This document shows, in pieces, positions 35,992 to 44,974 of a stretch of 64,000 nucleotides of DNA (its first letter is position 1; each line of letters opens with the position of its first letter). The position numbers were made by a program, and so were the translations under genes. The stretch is from assembly GCF_000719335.1 (NCBI RefSeq), contig NZ_JOGB01000019.1:1-64000 (forward strand), written 5' to 3'. Under the pieces are notes generated by a model. It searched no databases and was not told where the DNA came from. It saw nothing but the letters and a program-made list of their open reading frames with translations. This DNA comes from Streptomyces sp. NRRL S-87 (GTDB lineage: Bacteria; Actinomycetota; Actinomycetes; Streptomycetales; Streptomycetaceae).

Positions 35992-36942
35992 TCAGTCGAG
36001 GGCCGGGGAGGAGCCCGCGGCTATGTGGGTGAGCTGGTCCAACGCGAAGCTGCCGGGCTTGAGGTAGTCGCTGTGGCCGCCCGGGCCGGCCGGGAAAACC
36101 CGCGCCCCGAAAGCCGGGTCCACCGGATCGGTCCCGAACCCCACCGTCGTGCCCGGCAGTTCGAGGCGGAGGTGCGGCACGTTCGCGATCCAGTCGTCGG
36201 CGCCCCGCCCGGCCCAGACGCGGGCCGAGGTGGGCAGCTGAGCGGCCCGGTCGGCGCCCGTGCCCGGGCTCCCGAACAGCACCACGTCGGTGACCGATGG
36301 CGGCGTCGCCGTCCGCGCGCAGACCACCGAGCCGTACGAATGGCACAGCAGCGCCACACCGGTGCCGTGCGGCGTGAGCCGCCCGAGCTCGTCGAGGAAC
36401 GGCTCCAGAGCGCCGGCCGCGTCGTCCGCCCGTCCGCTGGTGAGCACGCTCGGGCTGACGGTCCCCGGGGTCTCGTACCCCAACCAGGCCACCACCGCTA
36501 CCCGCTCCTGCCCCTGGGCCCGCAGCCGCTCGGACAGTGCGCGCGCGCCCGCCCGGAAGCGTCCGTAGGTGTCCAGCGTGGTGTCGGAGCCCGGCACCAG
36601 CACCGCGACCCGCTCGGCGCGGGACAGGTCTCCGAACACCTCGACGACCCGCCCCTCGCCGCGCCCGTCGAAGGAGAGAAGGTTCCCGCCGGCGAGCTCG
36701 AGGAGCTTCGCGGCCCGGCTGCCGCGTCCGTCCACCTCGGCCATCCGCGCCGCCGTGATGACATCGGCCCGGTTCGCCGCGTAGCGCGCCGCGGGCGGCG
36801 TCCCGTCGGCGAACCGCACGGGGGCGGGAGCGGGAGCGCTGGGCAGTGCGGCCGCGGACACGGGAACGGCGACGGCGCCCGCGACGAGTGCGGCCAGCAA
36901 CGCCCGGCGCAGGCGGCCGAGTCGAACGGGGCGGGGCGTCAT
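35992..36942 (-). CDS. Secreted alpha/beta hydrolase (DUF1023 type)
   Basis: This 316-residue protein has an N-terminal signal sequence (RRALLAALVAGAVAVPVSAAA, about residues 12-32) and an alpha/beta-hydrolase core. VAVLVPGSDTTLDTYGRF precedes the nucleophile Ser in LLCHSYGSVV. FGSPGTGADRAAQL and a late GGHSDYL, which can supply the catalytic His, follow. The pattern is that of the DUF1023 group of actinobacterial secreted hydrolases; substrates are not known. It is the first gene of the leftward group that goes on with the acyltransferase, but 150 bases of repeats separate them. Confidence 0.85.
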   Translation of the reverse strand: MTPRPVRLGRLRRALLAALVAGAVAVPVSAAALPSAPAPAPVRFADGTPPAARYAANRADVITAARMAEVDGRGSRAAKLLELAGGNLLSFDGRGEGRVVEVFGDLSRAERVAVLVPGSDTTLDTYGRFRAGARALSERLRAQGQERVAVVAWLGYETPGTVSPSVLTSGRADDAAGALEPFLDELGRLTPHGTGVALLCHSYGSVVCARTATPPSVTDVVLFGSPGTGADRAAQLPTSARVWAGRGADDWIANVPHLRLELPGTTVGFGTDPVDPAFGARVFPAGPGGHSDYLKPGSFALDQLTHIAAGSSPALD

Positions 36943-37276
36943 GGCAGTCCTCCGGATCCGGGCCCGGGCCGCCCAACGCGCCCCGTGGAATCCGAAGTTA
37001 CGAACCTCCCCGGCTCGTTCGCGTCACACTGCGGAGCCGCCTTTCCGCGTAGCTCTCAGGTATGACATGGGTGACAGGGCGACACGCACCCTCGCCGCGT
37101 TCGTCCGCGTTCGTCCGCGTTCGTCCGCGTTCGTCCGCGATCGGCCCGGCCGGCATCCGGTTCGTGCGCGCGAGCGGCGGGTAGGCGGCGACTCGACCCC
37201 CGCCGATTGTGTCGATGTCAATAAGCGTGCAGACAAAGCCTGTTGTGCCCGAACACGCTTGTGCATGCTGCCGCTC
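36943..37276. other. Divergent intergenic region with a 10-bp tandem repeat
   Basis: These 334 bases lie between the divergent hydrolase and SnoaL-like genes. Four exact copies of GCGTTCGTCC run from 37097 to 37136. Further right the DNA is AT-richer (TTGTGTCGATGTCAATAAGCG around 37206), a likely promoter position for the rightward gene. I see no gene in it. Confidence 0.55.
37097..37136. repeat. Four exact 10-bp repeats
   Basis: GCGTTCGTCC repeated four times without change, then GCGATCGG. The lack of divergence indicates recent slippage or active copy-number change. Confidence 0.92.
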
Positions 37277-37738
37277 ATGGAGCCGTTGAGCGTCATACAG
37301 GAGCTGTGGGAACGGATCGGGGCGCAGGACTGGGCGCGGGTCGCCGAGCTGATCGCGCAGGACGCGGTCATCGAATGGCCGGTGAGCGGGGAGCGGATCG
37401 TCGGGCGGGCCAACTTCGTGGCCGTGAACAGGGAGCACCTCGACAGCCGTGTGGTCGACGACTGGGCGGTCCGCGTGCTGCGCATCGTCGCGCAGGGCGA
37501 GGCGGTGGTCTCGGAGGTCGAGGTCCCCCAGGACCACGTCGTCTACCGGGGCGTCTCGCTGTGGACGGTCCGCGGCGGCGAGATCGTCGCCGGTCGCGAG
37601 TACTGGACCAGCCCGGGGCAGGACCCCGCGGCCCCGTGGCGCGCCGGGTACGTGGAGCGGTTGGACCTGCCGCAGGAGGGCACCGCGGCCGGGGACCGGG
37701 ACGGCGGCCGACCCGTCGGAGGCGAACGGGCGGCCTGA
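37277..37738 (+). CDS. SnoaL-like / NTF2-fold protein
   Basis: This 153-residue protein has the cone-shaped NTF2-like fold: an N-terminal helix pair VIQELWERIGAQDWARVAEL, then IAQDAVIEWPVSGERIVGR, a helical FVAVNREHL and paired beta strands, ending GGEIVAGREYW. This is the usual SnoaL pattern, found in polyketide cyclases, limonene-epoxide hydrolase-like enzymes and many proteins without known activity. The start could also be the ATG at 37265. The stop codon is the first base of a 14-bp tandem repeat. No biosynthetic partner genes lie beside it. Confidence 0.8.
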   Translation: MEPLSVIQELWERIGAQDWARVAELIAQDAVIEWPVSGERIVGRANFVAVNREHLDSRVVDDWAVRVLRIVAQGEAVVSEVEVPQDHVVYRGVSLWTVRGGEIVAGREYWTSPGQDPAAPWRAGYVERLDLPQEGTAAGDRDGGRPVGGERAA

Positions 37739-37821
37739 CCGCCCCGCCTGGACCGCCCCGCCTGGACCGCCCCGCCTGGACCGTCCCGCCTGGACCGGCC
37801 CACCCGGACCACCCCACCTGC
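37738..37821. repeat. 14-bp tandem repeat, six copies
   Basis: ACCGCCCCGCCTGG is repeated from 37738: three exact copies, then three with 1-4 changes. It fills the space between the convergent stops at 37738 and 37833. It may also act as a transcription barrier; no hairpin terminator is seen here. Confidence 0.9.
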
Positions 37822-37832
37822 CACCTGTCCCG

Positions 37833-39806
37833 CTAGGGCTCCCTCGTGTAGACCAGCGGTGCCTTCCCGCTGCCGACCAACTCCCGCTCCAGGCTCCCGT
37901 CCGCCCGCAGCGTCAGCCGGCTCCACGGACCGGGCCCGCAGGTCACGGGGTCACCGACGGTCACGGTCGACGGGTCGAGCTCGACCGGCGGTCCAGCCGA
38001 GCGCAGGGGCGCGGTCCAGGTGCACGTGTACGCGGGGTCGGTCTTGGTCAGAGTCATCACCGGCGCCCCGACGCCGCCCGCGCGCAGCGTGAGCCGCCAG
38101 GTTCCGGCGGCGGAGCGCCAACTGCCGAGGTAGGACGCCGGAATCCCGGCGTCGGGGGCGGCTCCGGTGGTGCTGCCGGCCGTCCCGCCGGTCCCCGAGG
38201 CCGCGCCGGCGGTCCCGTCCGGCGACGACGGGTCGCCCGTGGGCGTCGTACCACCCGACGGGGATCCCGTACGCCGGAGCGGGCCCGGCGCGGCGGAGTC
38301 ACCGTGCCCGTGCCATCTGCCGCTCACGAACCCGTACACCGTGCCGCCCGCAAGGACCGCGACCACGAGGGCCACCGCCACCAGGAACAGCGTCGAGCCG
38401 GTCCGCCGGGAAGCGGACCCCGCGGTCGGCGGCCCCGCGGGCGGGACACCGAAGCCCCCGTACGCCCCGGCTCCCCCGTACGCCCCGGCTCCCCCGTACG
38501 CCCCGGCTCCCCCGTACGCCCCGGCTCCCCCGTACGCCCCGTAGCCCCCGTAAGCCCCCGGACCCGCGCCCGCCGGGCCGAAGCGCCCCGCGCCGGTCCC
38601 CGAGGCCGCCCCCGAGGGTGCCCCGGGGGCCATCCCCGACGAGGACACTGCGCCGGCCCCCGCCCCGCCCGCACCGCTCGCCCAGCCCCCCGACCCCGCC
38701 GCAGCGGTCGGTCCGTACGGCGGGGCCGGCGTCCGCGGGGCCGGCGTCCGCGGAGCCGGCGGCTGCGGAGCCGGCGGTAGCGAAGCCGGCGCGTGCGGAG
38801 CCGGCGGCTGCGGGGCGGACGGGTACGGCGCCCGGGCCTCCGCCACGGGCACCGTGTCCTCCCGTACGGGCACCGCGTCCTCCCGCTCCAGCAGCCGGAC
38901 CGCGTGCCGCCCCAGCTGGGCCACCAGCGCCCCCGGCAGCCACGGCTCCAGCGCCCGCCCGTCGGCCACCGTGTCCCCGGCCCCGACCCGCGCCAGGACG
39001 TCGGCCGGGCTCGGCCGTGCCGCCGGGTCCTTGTGCAGGCAGTCGCGCACCAGTCCCCGCAGCGACTCCGGTACGCCGCCCAGGTCGGGCTCCCGCTCCG
39101 CGATCCGCAGCAGCAGCGCGGCCAGCCCGCCGGGGCCGCCCGTGGCCTCCCCGAAGGGCAGCGCCCCGGACACCGCGTAGGCGAGCACGGACCCGAGGCA
39201 GAAGACGTCGCAGGCGGGCGTCACGGGCTCGCCCCGCACCTGCTCCGGGGCCATGAACCCGGGCGAACCCACGATCTCCCCGGTCCTGGTCAGCCCCGCG
39301 TCGGAGGTGGCGTCCCCGGTCAGTGCGCGGGCGATGCCGAAGTCGATGACCCGGGGCCCGTCGATGGTCACGAGCACGTTCGAGGGCTTCAGGTCGCGGT
39401 GGATCAGCCCCGCGGCGTGGATGTCCTGGAGGGCGTGGGCCAGCCCGGCCGCCAGGATGCGCGCCGACCGTTCCGGCAGGGGGCCGTGGTCGCGGTCGAC
39501 CACCGCGCGCAGGCTGGGCCCGGCGACGTACCCGGTGGCCAGCCACGGCACCGGTGCCTCGGTGTCCGCGTCGAGCACGGGGGCGGTCCACCGGCCGCCC
39601 ACCCGCCGCGCGGCCGCGACCTCCTGGCGGAACCGCTCGCGGAACTCCGGCCGCCGGGCGAGCTCCTGGTGGACGAGCTTCACGGCGACGGTGCGGCCGC
39701 GCGGCGACCGGGCCAGGTAGACCCGGCCCATGCCGCCCTCGCCGAGCCGGGCCAGCAGCCGGTGGCCGCCGATCTGTTGCGGGTCCCCGAAAGCGAGCTG
39801 GTCCAT
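37833..39806 (-). CDS. Membrane Ser/Thr protein kinase (Hanks type)
   Basis: This 657-residue kinase has its catalytic domain at 13-275: glycine loop GEGGMGRV (22-29), ATP lysine Lys43, catalytic loop HRDLKPSN with Asp138, DFG at 155-157, and a MAPEQ variant of the APE motif near 185-189. A Pro/Ala-rich linker of about 200 residues follows, containing five AYGGAG repeats. One membrane helix lies near 500-520, and then an extracytoplasmic domain with a single Cys pair (YTCTW and VTCGPG), probably a sensor. It lacks PASTA repeats, so it is not a PknB orthologue. It is monocistronic. Confidence 0.93.
   Translation of the reverse strand: MDQLAFGDPQQIGGHRLLARLGEGGMGRVYLARSPRGRTVAVKLVHQELARRPEFRERFRQEVAAARRVGGRWTAPVLDADTEAPVPWLATGYVAGPSLRAVVDRDHGPLPERSARILAAGLAHALQDIHAAGLIHRDLKPSNVLVTIDGPRVIDFGIARALTGDATSDAGLTRTGEIVGSPGFMAPEQVRGEPVTPACDVFCLGSVLAYAVSGALPFGEATGGPGGLAALLLRIAEREPDLGGVPESLRGLVRDCLHKDPAARPSPADVLARVGAGDTVADGRALEPWLPGALVAQLGRHAVRLLEREDAVPVREDTVPVAEARAPYPSAPQPPAPHAPASLPPAPQPPAPRTPAPRTPAPPYGPTAAAGSGGWASGAGGAGAGAVSSSGMAPGAPSGAASGTGAGRFGPAGAGPGAYGGYGAYGGAGAYGGAGAYGGAGAYGGAGAYGGFGVPPAGPPTAGSASRRTGSTLFLVAVALVVAVLAGGTVYGFVSGRWHGHGDSAAPGPLRRTGSPSGGTTPTGDPSSPDGTAGAASGTGGTAGSTTGAAPDAGIPASYLGSWRSAAGTWRLTLRAGGVGAPVMTLTKTDPAYTCTWTAPLRSAGPPVELDPSTVTVGDPVTCGPGPWSRLTLRADGSLERELVGSGKAPLVYTREP
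38455..38544. repeat. 18-bp repeat inside the kinase linker
   Basis: Units CCCCCGTACGCCCCGGCT start at 38455, 38473, 38491 and 38509, with a partial fifth. On the coding strand each encodes AYGGAG/YGGAGA. Nucleotide identity is near perfect, so length variation between strains is likely. Confidence 0.92.
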
Positions 39807-40199
39807 GGCCGTGCGGTCCTTCCCCCTGAGGACGTGCCGACCGGGCCGACGGTACTCCGGACCCCGTCCGGCCGCAGCTGCCCGGGCAGTACGGATGACG
39901 CGGTAGGGAGGACGCGCGGCACGGGCCGTCCAGTTGCGCCCGGCCCCGCCGCCGCTGTCACGACTCCGCTACGCGGCGTGGACCGCGTGGACGGCGTGGA
40001 CCGTTCCGCGGCCGCGCCGAGCGCGGGCGGCCCGCCGCCCGCGGCCGGCCCCGGGCCGGCACCGCCGCCGCACGGACTGCGGACACGGGGGTCCGGAAAC
40101 CGGGGGCCGCCCCGGCAGACACACTGCCGAGGCGGCCCGCCTCCCGGCCGACAGGACGCCGATACCGCGTCCCACCTGTGCACTTTTAGCCTGCAGGAC
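39807..40199. other. Divergent intergenic region, kinase / aminotransferase
   Basis: These 393 bases have no convincing gene. A small direct repeat GGCGTGGACCGCGTGGAC lies at about 39974-40010. The last 40 bases hold CACTTTTAGCCTGCAGGAC before the aminotransferase ATG, the only AT-richer stretch. I see no operator-like palindrome. Confidence 0.45.
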
Positions 40200-41561
40200 A
40201 TGACCCCTCAGCCCGACCCGCAGACCGGCGCGGCCGTCAAGGCCGCCGACCGCGCGCACGTCTTCCACTCCTGGTCCGCCCAGGCCCTGATCGACCCGCT
40301 TGCCGTGGCCGGCGCCGAAGGGTCGTACTTCTGGGACTACGACGGCAACCGCTACCTCGACTTCGCCTCCCAGCTGGTCAACACCAACATCGGCCACCAG
40401 CACCCCAAGGTCGTCGCCGCCATCCAGGAGCAGGCCGCGAAGCTCTGCACCCTGGCCCCCGGCTTCGCCGTCGAGTCCCGCTCCGAAGCCGCCCGGCTGA
40501 TCGCCGAGCGCACCCCCGGCGACCTCGACAAGATCTTCTTCACCAACGGCGGCGCCGAGGCCGTGGAGAACGCGGTCCGCATGGCGCGCCTGCACACCGG
40601 CCGCCACAAGGTGCTGAGCACCTACCGCTCGTACCACGGCGCCACCGCCACCGCGATCAACCTGACCGGCGACCCGCGCCGCTGGGCCTCCGACACGGGC
40701 TCGGCCGGCGTGGTGCACTTCTGGGGACCGTTCCTGTACCGGTCGCCGTTCCACGCCACCACCGAGGCGGAGGAGTGCGAGCGCGCCCTGCGCCACCTCG
40801 AGGACCTGGTCGCCTTCGAGGGCCCAGCGTCGATCGCCGCGATCATCCTGGAGACCGTGCCCGGCACCGCCGGCATCATGGTCCCGCCGGCCGGCTACCT
40901 CGCGGGCGTGCGCGAGATCTGCGACCGCTACGGCATCGTCTTCGTCCTCGACGAGGTCATGGCGGGCTTCGGCCGCACCGGCAAGTGGTTCGCCGCCGAG
41001 CACTGGGACGTCACCCCGGACCTGCTCACCTTCGCCAAGGGCGTCAATTCCGGCTACGTCCCGCTGGGCGGCGTCGCCATCTCGGCGGCCATCGCCGAGA
41101 CCTTCGCGACCCGGGCCTACCCGGGCGGTCTGACGTACTCCGGGCACCCGCTGGCCTGCGGCGCGGCCGTCGCGACGATCAACACCATGGCGGAGGAGGG
41201 CGTCGTCGAGAACGCGGCCCGGCTCGGCGAGGACGTCATCGGCCCCGGCCTGCGCGAACTGGCCGAGCGCCACCCGTCGGTGGGCGAGGTGCGCGGACTC
41301 GGCGCCTTCTGGGCGCTGGAGCTGGTCAAGGACCGGGAGACCCGCGAGCCGCTGGTCCCGTACAACGCGGCGGGCGCGGACAACGCGCCGATGGCCGAGT
41401 TCACGGCGGCCTGCAGGAAGTCGGGCCTGTGGCCCTTCGTGAACATGAACCGCACCCACGTCGTCCCCGCCTGCAACATCACCGACGCGGAGGCGAAGGA
41501 GGGTCTGGCGCTGCTCGACGAGGCCCTGACGGTCGCCGACCGGCACACCACCTCGGGCTGA
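40200..41561 (+). CDS. Class III PLP aminotransferase
   Basis: This 453-residue omega-type aminotransferase has FWDYDGNRYLDFASQLVNTNIG near residue 42 and the phosphate-binding FFTNGGAEAVENAVRMAR. YRSYHGATATA, then FVLDEVMAGFGRTGKWFA follow, and the PLP lysine Lys280 is in LTFAKGVNSGYVPLGG. By eye it is nearest to the taurine/beta-alanine/GABA:pyruvate group, with the substrate undecided. The ATG at 40200 has AGGA very close to it. A GntR regulator gene follows 67 bases later and may control this step of amine or amino acid use. Confidence 0.9.
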   Translation: MTPQPDPQTGAAVKAADRAHVFHSWSAQALIDPLAVAGAEGSYFWDYDGNRYLDFASQLVNTNIGHQHPKVVAAIQEQAAKLCTLAPGFAVESRSEAARLIAERTPGDLDKIFFTNGGAEAVENAVRMARLHTGRHKVLSTYRSYHGATATAINLTGDPRRWASDTGSAGVVHFWGPFLYRSPFHATTEAEECERALRHLEDLVAFEGPASIAAIILETVPGTAGIMVPPAGYLAGVREICDRYGIVFVLDEVMAGFGRTGKWFAAEHWDVTPDLLTFAKGVNSGYVPLGGVAISAAIAETFATRAYPGGLTYSGHPLACGAAVATINTMAEEGVVENAARLGEDVIGPGLRELAERHPSVGEVRGLGAFWALELVKDRETREPLVPYNAAGADNAPMAEFTAACRKSGLWPFVNMNRTHVVPACNITDAEAKEGLALLDEALTVADRHTTSG

Positions 41562-41628
41562 TCACCCGGTGCCGCGCTCCGCTGCCCTGGCCTAAGGTGT
41601 CCGAAGCCTTACAAAGGAGACGGACCCC

Positions 41629-42312
41629 ATGGCCGGCAGCGGAGCTGTCACCCGCAACACACTTCGCCAGCAGATCGCGGACGCGCTGCGGGACGAGGTG
41701 CTCGCGGGGCGCCTGCCCCCCGGCACCGAGTTCACGGTCAAGCAGATCGCCGAGCAGTACGAGGTGTCCGCGACCCCCGTGCGCGAGGCCCTGGTCGACC
41801 TCTCCGCCCAGGGGCTGCTCGAATCCGTGCAGCACCGCGGGTTCCGCGTACGGGTGATCACGCTCGCGGACTTCCGCGGCATGGTCGAGGCCCGCACACT
41901 GATCGTGGACGGCATCTTCCGCCGCCTCGCCGAGCGCGGCTCCGGCCCGGGGTCGAGCCAGGCCCTGGTGTCGGTGCGGCGCCGGGCCGACGAGGCCCGC
42001 CGGGCCGCCGCCAGCGGGTCGCTGGAGGTGCTGATCGGGTACGACCTGCGCTTCTGGCGGGAGCTGAGCGGGCTGGTCGGCAACACGTACATCACGGAGT
42101 TCCTGCACCGGATCCGGGTCCAGTGCTGGGTCTTCGCCGTCCCGCACCTGCTGCGCGACGCCAGGGCCCGCCAGGACCTGTGGTGCCGGCACGGCGAGCT
42201 GGTCGACGCCGTGACCCGCGGGGACGCGGAGGAGGTCCGGCACCTCGTGCACGACTACAACCAGCACGGTCTCGACTGGGCCGCCGGACTGGAAACGGCG
42301 GCGGACTCGTGA
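41629..42312 (+). CDS. GntR-family (FCD-type) transcriptional regulator
   Basis: This 227-residue regulator has a winged HTH at about 10-75 (VTRNTLRQQIADALRDEVLAG, PPGTEFTVKQIAEQYEVSAT, PVREALVDLSAQGLL). The C-terminus is all-helical and of FCD type (RGMVEARTLIVDGIFRRLAE, FWRELSGLVGNTYI, HGELVDAVTRGDAEEV), where ligands usually bind a metal site. The start follows CAAAGGAGACGGACCCC, an excellent ribosome binding site. The stop overlaps the GTG of a glycosyltransferase gene (GTGA), an odd coupling of a regulator to a large membrane enzyme. Confidence 0.9.
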   Translation: MAGSGAVTRNTLRQQIADALRDEVLAGRLPPGTEFTVKQIAEQYEVSATPVREALVDLSAQGLLESVQHRGFRVRVITLADFRGMVEARTLIVDGIFRRLAERGSGPGSSQALVSVRRRADEARRAAASGSLEVLIGYDLRFWRELSGLVGNTYITEFLHRIRVQCWVFAVPHLLRDARARQDLWCRHGELVDAVTRGDAEEVRHLVHDYNQHGLDWAAGLETAADS

Positions 42313-44771
42313 GCGCCGACGCCCGGCCCGCGCCCGCGACCCCCGCCCCCTGGCTCGGCGCCGTCGACCTCAGCGTGGTCGTCCCCGCGTACAACGAGGA
42401 AGACCGCATCGGCCCCAGCCTGGAGGCCCTGCGCGCGTACCTCGACGCCCATGTCGGAACCCGCGCCGGGGCCTGGGAGCTGATCGTCGCCGACGACGGC
42501 TCCACCGACCGCACCGCCGAGCTGGTGGCCGCCGCCGCGGCTGCCGAGCCGCGCATCCGCCTGGTCTCCGCCGAGCGCAACAAGGGCAAGGGCGACGCGC
42601 TGCGCCGCGGGGTGCTGGCCTCGGGCGGCCGCCGCGTCCTGCTGACCGATGCCGACCTGGCCACTCCCATCGAGGAGCTCGGCCACCTCGAGAAGGCCCT
42701 CACCGAGCCGCACGTCGCCGCCGCGATCGGCTCGCGCGCCCACCCCGACTCCCGCATCGAGCACCACCAGAGCCGGCTGCGCGAACTGCTCGGACGGGCC
42801 GGCAACCGCCTGATACGAGCGGTCGCCGTGCCCGGCATCCGCGACACCCAGTGCGGCTTCAAGCTCCTCGACGGCGACCGGGCCCGGGCCGCGTTCGCCG
42901 CCTCGCGCCTGGACGGCTGGGGCATCGACGTCGAGATCCTCCAGTACTTCCGGCGCCAGGGCTGGCCCGTGGCCGAGGTGCCGGTGCGCTGGTCGCACCA
43001 GGAGGGCTCCAAGGTCCGCCCCGGCGACTACCTGAAGGTCCTCGGCGAGCTGGCCCGCCTCAAGGCGGGCGCGCTGGCCGTGGCGGGGCTGTACCTGCTC
43101 GGCTCGCTGCTGCTCTACAAGGGGCTGTGGGCGGACCTCGGCACGAGCTACCTCGCCGACGCCGGCCAGGACCAGAACCAGTGGGAGTGGTTCTTCGCCG
43201 TCACGGCGGACAACGTCTCCCACCTGCGCAATCCGCTCTTCAGCGACCTCCAGGGCATGCCCGACGGGGTCAACCTGATGGCGAACACGGTGATGCTCGG
43301 CCTGTCCGTGCCGCTCACCCCGGTCAACCTCGCCCTCGGCCCCGCCGTGACCTGGGCGCTGGTGCTGACCCTGGGACTGGCGGGTACGGCCCTGGCCTGG
43401 TTCTGGCTGATCCGCCGCTGGCTCGTCGGCAGCCGGTGGCCGGCCGCCCTCGGCGGTGCCCTGGCGGCCTTCGCGCCGCCGATGGTCTCGCACGCCAACG
43501 CCCACCCGAACTTCTGCGTGCTGTTCATGATCCCGCTGATCGTGGACCGCGCGCTGCGGCTGTGCGCCCCCGGCCACGCCCGCCGTCCGGTGCGGGACGG
43601 GGTGCTGCTGGGGCTGTTCTCGGCGTACCAGGTCTTCCTGGGGGAGGAACCGTTCCTCCTGGCCGCCGTCGGCATGCTGCTCTTCGCGGTCTCGTACGCC
43701 GTCGTCGCCCCGGCCGCCGCCCGCGCCGCCGTGCGGCCCCTGGCGAAGGGCCTGGGCATCGCCGCGCTGGTCGCGGTGCCGATCGTCGCGTTCCCCCTGT
43801 GGTGGCAGTTCTTCGGCCCGCAGAGCTACCACTCGGTGCTGCACGGCGACGCGGCCGGCAACAGCCCGCGCGCCTTCGTCGAGTACGCCCAGCGCTCGCT
43901 CTTCGGCGACGAGGCGCAGGCCGACAAGCTGGCCCTGAACCGCACCGAGCAGAACGCCTTCTACGGCTGGCCGCTCCTCGCGCTCTGCGCCGGCATCGCC
44001 TTCCGGCAGTGGCGGCGCCCGGCCGTGAAGGCCCTGACCGCCACCGCCGCCGTGGCCGCCTGGCTCTCGCTGGGGCAGCGCATCGGCATCCCCGGCACGG
44101 ACCTCGTGGTGCCGGGGCCCTGGCGGCTGCTCGCCCACCAGCCGCTGTTCGAGTCCGTCATCGAGGGCCGCGTGGGCATGGTCTGCGCCGCACCGCTCGC
44201 GATGCTCGTCGCCGTCGGGGCGGACCGGATCCGGACCTTCCCGGTGCCGCGGGAGCGCACCCTCGCGCTGCTCGTGGTGGCCGCCGCGCTGCTGCCGATC
44301 GTGCCCACGCCCTTCCCCGTGCGCGACCGGGCGCCCGTGCCGCAGTTCATCGCCGACGGCACCTGGCGCCGGTACCTCCCGGCGGACCGCACCCTGGTCC
44401 CGATCCCGGTGCCGGACCCCGGCGCCGCGGACGCGCTGCACTGGCAGGTCGAGGCGGGCCTGGGCTTCAAGATGCCCGGCGGGTACTTCAACGGCCCGTG
44501 GGGCCCCGAGCGCACGGGCATCTACGGCGCCACGCCGCGTTGGACCTCGAACCTCCTCTCCGACGTCCGGGGCGGCAAGGAGCCCCCGACGATCGGCAAG
44601 GAGTGGCGGGACCAGGCCCGGCGGGACCTGCGCTGGTGGGAGGCGGGCCTGCTGGTGCTGCCGCAGGACCAGGAGCGCGCGCAGGTGCTGCGCGACACGG
44701 TCACCAAGCTGGTCGGCCGGCCGCCGGAGCGGGTCACGGACGTGTGGATCTGGAGGGGTCCGTTCCGCTAG
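42309..44771 (+). CDS. Glycosyltransferase family 2 fused to a multi-pass membrane domain
   Basis: In this 820-residue protein, residues 20-250 form a GT2 enzyme of the dolichyl/polyprenyl-phosphate hexose transferase type: SVVVPAYNEEDRIGPSLEAL, VADDGSTDRT, NKGKGDALRRGVLAS, LLTDADLATPIEEL, GIRDTQCGFKLLDG. From about 255 to 690 there are ten or more hydrophobic helices with a GT-C-like pattern, including a region before the first long loop, LADAGQDQNQWEWFFAVTAD. A soluble C-terminus ends VWIWRGPFR. A logical reading is that one polypeptide both loads a lipid carrier with sugar and transfers it outside; this is inference. Coupled to the GntR gene by GTGA. Confidence 0.88.
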   Translation: MSADARPAPATPAPWLGAVDLSVVVPAYNEEDRIGPSLEALRAYLDAHVGTRAGAWELIVADDGSTDRTAELVAAAAAAEPRIRLVSAERNKGKGDALRRGVLASGGRRVLLTDADLATPIEELGHLEKALTEPHVAAAIGSRAHPDSRIEHHQSRLRELLGRAGNRLIRAVAVPGIRDTQCGFKLLDGDRARAAFAASRLDGWGIDVEILQYFRRQGWPVAEVPVRWSHQEGSKVRPGDYLKVLGELARLKAGALAVAGLYLLGSLLLYKGLWADLGTSYLADAGQDQNQWEWFFAVTADNVSHLRNPLFSDLQGMPDGVNLMANTVMLGLSVPLTPVNLALGPAVTWALVLTLGLAGTALAWFWLIRRWLVGSRWPAALGGALAAFAPPMVSHANAHPNFCVLFMIPLIVDRALRLCAPGHARRPVRDGVLLGLFSAYQVFLGEEPFLLAAVGMLLFAVSYAVVAPAAARAAVRPLAKGLGIAALVAVPIVAFPLWWQFFGPQSYHSVLHGDAAGNSPRAFVEYAQRSLFGDEAQADKLALNRTEQNAFYGWPLLALCAGIAFRQWRRPAVKALTATAAVAAWLSLGQRIGIPGTDLVVPGPWRLLAHQPLFESVIEGRVGMVCAAPLAMLVAVGADRIRTFPVPRERTLALLVVAAALLPIVPTPFPVRDRAPVPQFIADGTWRRYLPADRTLVPIPVPDPGAADALHWQVEAGLGFKMPGGYFNGPWGPERTGIYGATPRWTSNLLSDVRGGKEPPTIGKEWRDQARRDLRWWEAGLLVLPQDQERAQVLRDTVTKLVGRPPERVTDVWIWRGPFR

Positions 44772-44974
44772 GTCGTCTCCGGAAGGGACGGCCCACCTGC
44801 ACCCGCGGTCCCGGGAAGGACCGGCCTGCCCGGTCCTCCGTACGGGCCACCCGCCCGCGGGGCGGCACCGCGCGGACCGGCACCGGGGCCGGTTCCGGTC
44901 TCCACCGACCCCTTCGCGCAGGGTGCCCGGCGCACTACCCTGAGGCGACCGGCGGACGAAAGATGGGAGCCCGT

